A program made the translations under genes and the position numbers. Under the pieces are notes generated by a model. The model saw only the letters and a program-made list of their open reading frames with translations, was not told the origin of the DNA and did no database searches. Of a DNA stretch of 64,000 nucleotides, positions 25,969 through 35,279 are shown in pieces. Positions within the stretch are counted from its first letter, which is position 1. The number at the start of each line of letters is the position of its first letter. This stretch comes from Aquisphaera insulae (GTDB lineage Bacteria; Planctomycetota; Planctomycetia; Isosphaerales; Isosphaeraceae): positions 1 to 64,000 of the forward strand of contig NZ_JAALJH010000052.1 of assembly GCF_011064615.1 (NCBI RefSeq). Direction: 5' to 3'.

Positions 25969-27192
25969 TCACCGACCGGCCCCGGCGTGCCTGGCGTTGA
26001 ACGCGCGGACGCGGTCGATGAGGGCGGGATGCGAGCGGCCGTCGAGCGTCAGCTCCGACTGCCAGGGGAAATGCCAGACCCAGAGGGCGATCAGCGAGAT
26101 GCCCTCCTCCTCCGCCATGTCGAGATAGGCCCGGGTCCAGCGCGCGTCCGGATCGGACCGGAAGGTCGGCGTGTCCTGCCCAAGCTCCCCGATGAAGAGC
26201 GGCACGCGTGCCGCGCGGATCGCCCGCGCGGCCAGGCGGGCACGCTCCAGGGCGTCGAGGCCGGCGCCCTTCGGGCCGGGGTCGGCCGGCCCGTAGTGAT
26301 GGAGGCTGTAGACCCCCAGGGGCTCGGGCTGTGCGGCCAGCTCGTTGGCCACGTGCTCGCGCCAGGTGTCGTCGCGATACCGGAAGTCGGGGAAGGTCTC
26401 GCGGCGGCTGGTGGCCTCGGGCCGGACGCCCGCGTCGCCGCTGGTGACCGCATGATTCGGGTCGATCGACCTGATGAAGGCGGCCTGCTCCCGGTAGATT
26501 TTCTGCGTCATCTCCCAGGTGAGGGAGTCCTCCCGGGTCGCCGTCTCGCGGACCTTCGCGCCCTCGGGATAGAGCCCTCCGGGGAGGAGCGAGGAGCCCT
26601 TCATGTCCACGTCGGCCGCCAGCATCAGCTCGTTCTCGAGCTCCCAGAGCAGGACCGTCGGATCGTCCTTGTAGCGGGAGACGAACTCCCGGACATAGCG
26701 GTGGCATGCCTCCCAGGTCTTCGAGGCCGGGTCGAGGATCGCGGACCGGGGCTCGCCGGCCATCGCGTGGAAGGTCGTCACGTTCAGGCACGGGACCAGC
26801 CGGATCCCCTTGCCGCGACAGGCGGCGAAGAGGTCATCCATGCCCCGCCAGTAGGCGGCCGGATCGCGGCCGTGGAGGCGGTGGGCCTCGATCGGGTAGC
26901 CCGGCCCGGCGAAGAAGCGGATGAAGGCCATGCCGCTCCGCGAGGCGTCCTCGATCGCCTCCACGGCCGCGGCCCTGGCCTTCTCGGGCGTGCCGTAGAT
27001 CGACTCGAGATGGAACCAGGTCCCGAGGAAGATCTGATGCAGGTGGGGCACGTTGACCCCGACCGCGCGGTACTCGCGGCCGTTCAGGATCAGGTCGGGG
27101 CCCCGGGGGACGGCGAAGCCGCGGATCGGCTCGGCGGCCCGGGCGGGGAGGCAGGCTGCGATCGCGAGGATCGGGATCAGGCCACGGTTCAT
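25969..27192 (-). CDS. secreted GH5-like glycoside hydrolase (mannanase-type barrel)
   Basis: 407 residues. A signal peptide (about 1-20, LPARAAEP) is followed by a TIM barrel of clan GH-A: VGVNVPHLHQIF, FIRFFAGPGYP, the acid/base in WELENELM (Glu188) and the nucleophile in IGELGQD (Glu336), then WVWHFPWQ. The layout resembles GH5 mannan-type enzymes. No carbohydrate-binding module is present. The ATG at 27192 is preceded by GAGGTG at good spacing; a further upstream start would add a non-signal-like stretch. It is downstream of the DUF1559 gene (70 nt), possibly co-transcribed. Confidence 0.85.
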   Translation of the reverse strand: MNRGLIPILAIAACLPARAAEPIRGFAVPRGPDLILNGREYRAVGVNVPHLHQIFLGTWFHLESIYGTPEKARAAAVEAIEDASRSGMAFIRFFAGPGYPIEAHRLHGRDPAAYWRGMDDLFAACRGKGIRLVPCLNVTTFHAMAGEPRSAILDPASKTWEACHRYVREFVSRYKDDPTVLLWELENELMLAADVDMKGSSLLPGGLYPEGAKVRETATREDSLTWEMTQKIYREQAAFIRSIDPNHAVTSGDAGVRPEATSRRETFPDFRYRDDTWREHVANELAAQPEPLGVYSLHHYGPADPGPKGAGLDALERARLAARAIRAARVPLFIGELGQDTPTFRSDPDARWTRAYLDMAEEEGISLIALWVWHFPWQSELTLDGRSHPALIDRVRAFNARHAGAGR

Positions 27193-27261
27193 GAACGACA
27201 CCTCACTCGATCGTCCTGACGCCCCGTCCACGGGGGCCGGTTCGGGAATCCACGCCTCGGA

Positions 27262-28341
27262 TCAATAATCGCTGCTGGAGACGACCTCGGAGCCATCGGG
27301 CGTGATCAGCGACCGCTGGACCAGGATGTTGAGGCTGTCCCGGACGAACTTGACCGAGCCGTCCCCCATCAGGGCATTCACGCCGCCGGGATGGAACCCG
27401 TAGATTTCATCGTTGGCGCCGGCGCCGTTGTCCATGGTCGAGCCGGATTGGGGATACTGCGTGTCCTCGTGGCTGGGCGTGGCCTTGTTGTTGATTACGG
27501 TGGAGGAGATCAGGGCGCTGTCGGCCTCCGCCCATCTCCAGAAGCGGCGATGGCCGGCGGGCACCGGACGGACCTTGGACGTCACCGGGGTGTAGTAGTC
27601 TTCGGTGACGCCGCTGAGGAACCGGGCGTCGCGGCCGGCGCTCTCTACGACGGCGAAGGTCTGGCTCAGGCCGTCGGTGACCGAGGAGTAACGCCGGCAA
27701 CCCTGCTTGAACATCCCGTCGGTGCGGAAGGCGGGATTGCGATAGACCGCGATCGGGTTGCTCCCGGGCATGCCCGTGCGGCCCAGCGGGTCGATCGTGG
27801 TCGCGGCCAGGCCGCTGTAGTCGCTGACGCCATAGCCGATCCCCGCCGCGCTCGACGCCGGGTCGGCGGGCTCCGGCGAATCCCTGCCGTCGTCCGGGAC
27901 GCGCGTGGCCGACGGGCAGAGCAGGACCGAGAGGACCTGGCTGCACGCCGTGAAATTGGCGCCCGTGATGTTGTTGTAGTCGAGCGAGAAATTGAGGGCG
28001 TCAAAGGTCGGAGACGCCTCGAGGTACGGTAGGATCCGGGGGAACAGCCCCATGCCATCCACGTACTGGTTGCCGACCGTGGTGCCGTTGCGATAGGTCG
28101 ACTTCCCGGCCGGCGGCAAGGCGCCCGTGGCGCTCTCATAGTTCGCCAGGGCCAGCCCGATCTGCTTCAGATTGTTGACACACCGGGCCCGCCTCGCCGC
28201 CTCCCTCGCGGACTGGACCGCCGGGAGCAGGAGGGCGATCAGGACCGCGATGATGGCGATCACGACCAGCAACTCGATCAGCGTGAAGCCGGCGGCGACG
28301 GGCCGCCGTGACGCGCGCAGCAACGTCCGTTGCTTGCTCAT
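27262..28341 (-). CDS. DUF1559 family pseudopilin-like protein
   Basis: 359 residues. The N-terminus has the type IV prepilin cleavage region GFTLIELLVVIAIIAVLIA (residues ~19-37) followed by a hydrophobic helix, then the planctomycete-specific DUF1559 region (REAARRARCVNNLKQIGLALANYE) and a C-terminal MGDGSVKFVRDS motif with GFHPGGVNALMGDGS. DUF1559 proteins occur in large numbers in planctomycetes and are thought to be envelope-exposed pseudopilins; their function is unknown. ATG 28341 is supported by CAGGAG 8 nt upstream. Confidence 0.93.
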   Translation of the reverse strand: MSKQRTLLRASRRPVAAGFTLIELLVVIAIIAVLIALLLPAVQSAREAARRARCVNNLKQIGLALANYESATGALPPAGKSTYRNGTTVGNQYVDGMGLFPRILPYLEASPTFDALNFSLDYNNITGANFTACSQVLSVLLCPSATRVPDDGRDSPEPADPASSAAGIGYGVSDYSGLAATTIDPLGRTGMPGSNPIAVYRNPAFRTDGMFKQGCRRYSSVTDGLSQTFAVVESAGRDARFLSGVTEDYYTPVTSKVRPVPAGHRRFWRWAEADSALISSTVINNKATPSHEDTQYPQSGSTMDNGAGANDEIYGFHPGGVNALMGDGSVKFVRDSLNILVQRSLITPDGSEVVSSSDY

Positions 28342-28505
28342 GGGTGGGACTCCTGGATTTCGGTAGGAGTGAGTCGGGACCGTGCCGCGGATGGGCGAGC
28401 GACGAAACCTATCACCGAGGACAGGATGCATCCTAGTCATCCAACGCCCGCGTGTCTACGATTTGTTTCTCGCTTGTTTAACAACCGCGCGGAAAGGGGA
28501 GCATC

Positions 28506-29738
28506 ATGAAGTCGGTCGGCCTGGGCTGGCTGGGAGTCCTGCTGGTGGCGGTGGGCGGGACCGGGACGGTGCTCGCCGCCGAACCGGCGTGGCGGCATCG
28601 ATCGAGCAGGGCGGGAGAGCTCCCCGTCCCCGGCACGTCGACCCAGCAGACGGCCTGCCTGGTGGCGGACCTGGATCGGAGCGGGCGGAACGGCTTCGTC
28701 CTGGGATTCCGCGCCGTCGCCCCGGCGCTGGTCTGGTATCGGCCTTCCGGTGACGGGTGGCGGCGCATCGTCATCGAGCCGGACTTCCTGACCGTCGAGG
28801 CCGGCGGGGCGTGGCACGACGTGGACGGCGACGGCTGGCCGGATCTGATCTTCGGGGGCGACTGGCAGAGCAACGCGGTCTGGTGGTGGCGGAACCCCGG
28901 GAAGGACTTGGGAACGGCCGGGCGCTGGGAGCGGCACACGATCAAGAATTCGGGCAAGACCCAGCACCACGACCAGTGCATCGGCGACTTCAAGGGCACG
29001 GGCCGGCCGCAGCTCGCGTTCTGGAACCAGGGGGCGAGCACGCTCTACGTCGCGGAGATCCCGGCGAGGCCTCGCGAGGCGGAGGAATGGCCGCGCGAGG
29101 AGGTCTTCTCCGGGCATGCCGGGGAGGGACCGGGCAAGTATGCGGAGGGGATGTCTCGCTGCGACCTGGACGGCGACGGCCGGCCGGAGATCCTCGCGGG
29201 GAACTCGGCTTTCTCGTACGCGGGCCCGGGGAAATGGCGCGTGACCCAGATTGGCGAGGTCGGGGGGCTGATCTTCGCCGGCCGGCTCCTCGATGGTTCG
29301 AAGGTCCCGCAGGTCGTCATCGCGCCGGGCGACGGGACGGGTCCGGTCCGCTGGTACGAATGCGGCGGCGATCCGTTCGATGCCCGGAGCTGGAAGGGGC
29401 ACGACCTGGTCGGCCGGGCGATGGTCCACCCGCATTCCTTGCAGCTCGGCGACGTCGACGGCGACGGCCATCTCGACATCTTCGTCGCGGAGATGGCCAA
29501 GTGGACCGAGAGCCGGAAGGAACCGGACAATCCCCGCGCCCAGGCCCTCCTGTTCTACGGCGACGGCGCGGGGCACTTCCGCAGGACGGTCTTCCAGACG
29601 GGCATGGGCTTCCACGAGGCCCGCCTCGCGGACCTGGACGGCGACGGCCGGCTCGACATCCTCAGCAAGCCCTACAACTGGGAGACCCCGCGGCTGGATC
29701 TCTGGCTGAATCGCCCGGCCGATCCTCGCGCGCGATGA
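28506..29738 (+). CDS. secreted FG-GAP/VCBS-repeat protein
   Basis: 410 residues. A signal peptide (about 1-24, ending VLAAEP) is followed by several FG-GAP-like beta-propeller blades with calcium-type loops: DVDGDGWPDLIFGG, DLDGDGRPEILAG, DVDGDGHLDIFVAE and DLDGDGRLDILSK. About six blades fit the length. Such propellers bind proteins or glycans outside the cell; a specific function cannot be given. The ATG at 28506 follows GGAAAGGGGAGC. It is the first plus-strand gene in front of the sugar isomerase and oxidoreductase genes. Confidence 0.88.
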   Translation: MKSVGLGWLGVLLVAVGGTGTVLAAEPAWRHRSSRAGELPVPGTSTQQTACLVADLDRSGRNGFVLGFRAVAPALVWYRPSGDGWRRIVIEPDFLTVEAGGAWHDVDGDGWPDLIFGGDWQSNAVWWWRNPGKDLGTAGRWERHTIKNSGKTQHHDQCIGDFKGTGRPQLAFWNQGASTLYVAEIPARPREAEEWPREEVFSGHAGEGPGKYAEGMSRCDLDGDGRPEILAGNSAFSYAGPGKWRVTQIGEVGGLIFAGRLLDGSKVPQVVIAPGDGTGPVRWYECGGDPFDARSWKGHDLVGRAMVHPHSLQLGDVDGDGHLDIFVAEMAKWTESRKEPDNPRAQALLFYGDGAGHFRRTVFQTGMGFHEARLADLDGDGRLDILSKPYNWETPRLDLWLNRPADPRAR

Positions 29739-29868
29739 CCCGCGCCGCCGGCCGTCGGGGGAGTTCCCCGCGGGCCCGGACGCGGTATGCTGATTCGCCA
29801 TGACGTGCGACGGCCGCGTTCCGGCCGTGACCAGGTGCGAGGCGCTATCGATCGAGGAGGAGGCATTC

Positions 29869-30918
29869 ATGAATGGGATTCTTGGGCCGGGGATTCTGCT
29901 CGCGCAGTTCATCCGCGACGAGCCGCCCTATCACGAGCTGAAGTCGCTGGCCCGCTGGGCCGCCGGGCTCGGCTACAAGGGCCTGCAGATCCCATCCTGG
30001 GACAGGCACGTCTTCGACCTGGCCACGGCGGCCACCTCGCAGGCATACTGCGACGACTACCGGGCGGGGCTCGCCGACCATGGGCTCTGCGTCACCGAGT
30101 TGAACGCGGCGCTCCAGGGGCAGGTGCTGGCCCTCCATCCGGCCTACGAGCAGATGTTCGACGCGTTCTATCCCGCCGGGCTGAAGGGGGCCGCCCTGAC
30201 GAAATGGGCGGACGAGCGGCTCCGCGAGGTGATCGCCGCCTCGGCGAAGCTCGGGGCGAAGACGATCCCCGCGTTCTCCGGCGGCTTCGCCTGGCAGATG
30301 GCCTATCCGTGGCCCCAGCGCCCGGCCGGGATCATCGACGAGGCGTTCGCCGAGCTCGCCCGCCGCTGGACGCCGCTCTTCGACGCCGCGGCCGACGTCG
30401 GGCTGAGCTTCGCCTACGAGCTCCATCCGGGCAACGACCTGTACGACGGCGCGACGTTCGAGATGTTCCTGGACCGCGTCGGCGGCCATCCGGCCGCGCG
30501 GATCAACTACGACCCCAGCCATTTCGTGCTCCAGCAGCTCGATTACCTGGACTTCATCGCGCGGTACGGCGATCGGATCGCGGCCTTCCACGTCAAGGAC
30601 GCGGAGTTCCGCCCCGACGGCCGGACCGGGGTCTACGGCGGCTACCAGCCGTGGACGAAGCGCGCGGGGCGATTCCGGTCGCCGGGCGACGGCCAGGTGG
30701 ACTTCGTCCGGGTCTTCACCATGCTGACCGAGGCGGGCTTCCGCGGCTGGGCCGTCCTGGAGTGGGAGTGCTGCGTCAAGAGCCCGGAGCAGGGGGCCCG
30801 CGAGGGGGCGCCGTTCATCAACAAGCACCTGATCGACGCCACGACCGTGGCCTTCGACGACTTCGCGGGTGCGAAGACCGACGCGGCCCGGAATCGCAGC
30901 CTGCTGGGGCTTGGCTGA
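29869..30918 (+). CDS. sugar phosphate isomerase/epimerase (xylose-isomerase-like TIM barrel)
   Basis: 349 residues, no signal peptide, so cytoplasmic. AP-endonuclease/xylose-isomerase-like barrel with metal-binding residues in SFAYELHPGND, INYDPSHFV and FHVKDAEF, and WAVLEWECC near the end. Such proteins isomerise or epimerise sugars, and members of this family take part in 3-keto-sugar metabolism with Gfo/Idh/MocA enzymes. ATG 29869 with GAGGAGGAGG right upstream. It lies 260 nt before the oxidoreductase gene in the same direction, so they may be co-expressed. Confidence 0.88.
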   Translation: MNGILGPGILLAQFIRDEPPYHELKSLARWAAGLGYKGLQIPSWDRHVFDLATAATSQAYCDDYRAGLADHGLCVTELNAALQGQVLALHPAYEQMFDAFYPAGLKGAALTKWADERLREVIAASAKLGAKTIPAFSGGFAWQMAYPWPQRPAGIIDEAFAELARRWTPLFDAAADVGLSFAYELHPGNDLYDGATFEMFLDRVGGHPAARINYDPSHFVLQQLDYLDFIARYGDRIAAFHVKDAEFRPDGRTGVYGGYQPWTKRAGRFRSPGDGQVDFVRVFTMLTEAGFRGWAVLEWECCVKSPEQGAREGAPFINKHLIDATTVAFDDFAGAKTDAARNRSLLGLG

Positions 30919-31177
30919 AAGACCGTGACGGCGACCGAGCGGACCGGCTCGGCCCTCGCCGGGCCGGTCGTCCCGCCGTTCGTCGGCCTGCCGATCGTGT
31001 CCGCGGATTGCTCCGAGCGAGAATGGGTGCGTCTGCGGGGCCATCCACCGCCGAGGAGGCGAGGGCCACTCGGCATGAAGCGTGCTGGCCCCTTGCAAGG
31101 GCTTCCGATGCGGAGCATCCTGGGGTCAGGGTCGCCGGACAATCCGCGACCTGTCCTGCGGGCAGGAGGTTCCTCCG

Positions 31178-32488
<1,311 letters not shown>

Positions 32489-32511
32489 ATCGAGAACCCG
32501 GAGGACCGATC

Positions 32512-33003
32512 ATGGCCTCGGCGAGACGCGTGACCGAATTGAAGGTCAACGGGACGACCCGCGCCATCGACGCGGACCCCGAGGCCAGCCTCCTGAACGT
32601 CCTCCGGGACGAGCTCGACCTGACGGGGACGAAATACGGCTGCGGCGAGGGGAAGTGCGGGGCCTGCACCGTCCTGATCGACGGCCAGCCCGCGCATTCC
32701 TGCCGGGTCCGCGTCGGCGTGGCCTCGGGCCGCTCGATCACGACCATCGAGGGCCTGGCCGGACCGTCGGGGACGCTCCATCCGGTCCAGCAGGCGTTCC
32801 TGGACCTGGAGGCGTTCCAGTGTGCCTACTGCACGTCGGGAATGATCATGGCGGCGGCGGGATTGCTCGCCGCGAAGCCCGATCCCGGCGAGGCGGAGAT
32901 CGTCGACGCGATGCAGGGGAACATCTGCCGGTGCGGGACACATCCCCGGATCGTGGCCGCCATCCGCAAGGCCGCCGTGTCGATGAAGGAGGAGCGCCGA
33001 TGA
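32512..33003 (+). CDS. (2Fe-2S)-binding small subunit of a molybdenum hydroxylase
   Basis: 163 residues with both iron-sulfur clusters of the xanthine oxidase family: plant-type ferredoxin Cys44, Cys49, Cys52, Cys64, and the all-alpha domain with Cys104, Cys107, Cys139, Cys141. It is similar in layout to IorA/CoxS-type subunits. It transfers electrons from the molybdenum centre of the large subunit. No export signal of its own is seen; it may be carried by the Tat signal of the large subunit. ATG 32512 with GGAGG upstream. Its stop overlaps the next start (ATGA, 33000-33003). Confidence 0.93.
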   Translation: MASARRVTELKVNGTTRAIDADPEASLLNVLRDELDLTGTKYGCGEGKCGACTVLIDGQPAHSCRVRVGVASGRSITTIEGLAGPSGTLHPVQQAFLDLEAFQCAYCTSGMIMAAAGLLAAKPDPGEAEIVDAMQGNICRCGTHPRIVAAIRKAAVSMKEERR

Positions 33004-35231
33004 GGCCCGATCACGACGACCGGCGGGGACTCTCGACGGAGCCGGACCTGGAACCGGAGCGTTACGAGCTTCGCGAGACGCCCGACTGGAACTTCACCCT
33101 GGATCGACGCGACTTCCTGCGGACCCTCGGCGGCGGCCTGCTGATCGTCTGCCTGGGGACGCGCGGGGAATCCGAGGCGGTCGCCCAGGAGTCCGGCCGG
33201 AGTGGGCGAGCCCGGGGCGGCGGGGGGCGGGGAGGGCAGCTCCCTCGAGAGATCGACGCCTGGCTGCACATCGGCGACGACGGCACCGTGACGGCCTCCA
33301 CGGGGAAGGTGGAGGTCGGCCAGAACGCGCGGACCTCGCTGACGATGGCCGTGGCCGACGAGCTGGCGATCCCGCTCGCCTCGGTCCGGCTCGTGATGGG
33401 GGACACGGACCACGTCCCGTTCGACATCGGCACCTTCGGCAGTTTGACGACGCCACGGATGGTGCCGCTGATCCGCCGCGCCTCGGCCGCCGCGCGGGGG
33501 CTGCTCGCCGGTCTCGCCGCGGAGAAATGGGGCGTCGATCGCGGCTCCGTCGAGATCCGCGACGGCAAGGCGATCCACGCCGCGAGCGGCCGGTCGATCC
33601 CCCTCGGCGAGCTGACTCGCGGGCGGCAGCTCGTGGAGACGATCGCCGACGACGTGCGGACGATGCCTCCCGGCGAGTGGAAGGTCGCGGGCAAGTCGGC
33701 CCCCAAGGTCAACGCCCGGAGCTTCGTCACCGGCGAGCACCGCTACACGAGCGACATGACCCGTCCGGGGATGCTCCGGGGCAAGATCCTGCGGCCCCCC
33801 GCTCCCGGGGCGAAGCTCGCGTCGCTGGATGCGTCGAAGGCCGAGGCGATGCCCGGCGTGAAGGTCGTCCGCGACGGCGATTTCGTGGGCGTCGTCGCGC
33901 CCACGGAGCACGCGGCCGCCCAGGCACTCGCCGCACTCCGCCCCGACTGGACGACGCCCGAGCCGCCGAGGTGCAACGACAAGACTCTCTATGAATACCT
34001 CAAGGCACATCCCGAGGGCGGCCCGCGGAGTCGGGATCGCCAGGCCGCGAGCGAGGCCGGGCCGGTGGCCAGGGAGCTCGCCTCCGCCCACGCCAGGGTC
34101 TCCGCCAGCTACACGATCGCTTACATCGCCCACGCCCCGCTCGAACCGCGCGCGGCCCTCGCCGAGTGGAACGGCGACCGGCTGACGGTCTGGGCCGGCA
34201 CGCAGCGGCCGTTCGGCGGCCGATCCGAGCTCGCTGAGGCCTTCCGGATGCCCGAGGATCACGTCCGCGTGATCGTCCCGGATACCGGCAGCGGGTACGG
34301 CGGCAAGCACACGGGCGAGTCGCTCGTCGAGGCCGCGCGGCTGGCCCGCGCGGCGGGCAAGCCGGTGAAGCTCGTCTGGACGCGTGAAGAGGAATTCAAC
34401 TGGGCCTATTTTCGCCCGTCGGGTCTCATCGAGGCGGCGGCCGGGGCCGATCGGGACGGGAAGCTCGTGGCCTGGGACTTCCACAACTACAACTCCGGCG
34501 CATCCGGCCTGAACTCGCCCTACGCCTCCAAGACCAAGGACGTGGCCTTCCACGCCACGGCTTCGCCCCTGCGGCAGGGATCCTATCGGGCCCTGGCCGC
34601 GACCGCGAACCATTTCGCCCGCGAGTCGTTGATGGATGAGCTGGCCCTCGCGCTGAAGCTCGACCCGCTCGAGTTCCGCCTCCGGAATCTCGAGGACGCC
34701 CGCGTCCGCGACATCTACCGCGACGCCGCGGAGCGATTCGGCTGGGGCAAGACGAAGCCGCCGGAGGGCCACGGCTACGGCTTCGCGGGCGGGGCGGAGA
34801 AGGGGGGATACGTCGCCACCTGCGTCGAGGTGGCTGTCGATCCGACGACCCGGGCCGTCCGCGTGGTTCGCGCCGTCGCCGCGTTCGAATGCGGCGCGAT
34901 CGTCAATCCCGACCAGCTTCGCAACCAGGTGGAAGGTTGCCTGATCATGGGCCTGGGGGGCGCCCTCTTCGAGGCGGTCCGCTTCGAGGACGGCAAGATC
35001 CTCAACCCGCGATTCTCCCGCTACCAGGTCCCGCGTTTCGGGGACGTCCCGAAGATCGACGTCGTCCTCCGGGATCGAAAGGACCTCCCCGCCGCGGGCG
35101 CGGGGGAGATCCCGATCGTCGCGATCGCCCCCGCCATCGCCAACGCCGTTTTCGCCGCGACGGGCGTCCGAATCCGCTCGATGCCGATCGCCCCCGAGGG
35201 GACCATCCCGCCCGCCGCGTCGAAGAGCTGA
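33000..35231 (+). CDS. Tat-type molybdopterin-dependent aldehyde/isoquinoline-oxidoreductase-like large subunit
   Basis: 743 residues. A twin-arginine motif in DRRDFLRTLGGGLLIV near residue 35 predicts Tat export. The molybdopterin-binding region follows, with GSGYGGKHTGESLVEAARLARAAGKPV, RGSYRALAATANHFA-type segments (here RQGSYRAL) and the catalytic glutamate near the end (AGAGEIPIVAIAPAIANAV). The whole length fits the IorB/CoxL-like family. Only two subunits are encoded: the FAD-binding medium subunit is absent, which fits the isoquinoline 1-oxidoreductase type where electrons leave by another route. The substrate is unknown. It overlaps the small-subunit gene by 4 nt. A putative downstream electron acceptor is not encoded nearby. 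Confidence 0.9.
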   Translation: MRPDHDDRRGLSTEPDLEPERYELRETPDWNFTLDRRDFLRTLGGGLLIVCLGTRGESEAVAQESGRSGRARGGGGRGGQLPREIDAWLHIGDDGTVTASTGKVEVGQNARTSLTMAVADELAIPLASVRLVMGDTDHVPFDIGTFGSLTTPRMVPLIRRASAAARGLLAGLAAEKWGVDRGSVEIRDGKAIHAASGRSIPLGELTRGRQLVETIADDVRTMPPGEWKVAGKSAPKVNARSFVTGEHRYTSDMTRPGMLRGKILRPPAPGAKLASLDASKAEAMPGVKVVRDGDFVGVVAPTEHAAAQALAALRPDWTTPEPPRCNDKTLYEYLKAHPEGGPRSRDRQAASEAGPVARELASAHARVSASYTIAYIAHAPLEPRAALAEWNGDRLTVWAGTQRPFGGRSELAEAFRMPEDHVRVIVPDTGSGYGGKHTGESLVEAARLARAAGKPVKLVWTREEEFNWAYFRPSGLIEAAAGADRDGKLVAWDFHNYNSGASGLNSPYASKTKDVAFHATASPLRQGSYRALAATANHFARESLMDELALALKLDPLEFRLRNLEDARVRDIYRDAAERFGWGKTKPPEGHGYGFAGGAEKGGYVATCVEVAVDPTTRAVRVVRAVAAFECGAIVNPDQLRNQVEGCLIMGLGGALFEAVRFEDGKILNPRFSRYQVPRFGDVPKIDVVLRDRKDLPAAGAGEIPIVAIAPAIANAVFAATGVRIRSMPIAPEGTIPPAASKS

Positions 35232-35279
35232 CGCTGGGGCGGATCGCCCGGTGATCATCTTCCAGAAAGGAACTCGCCG

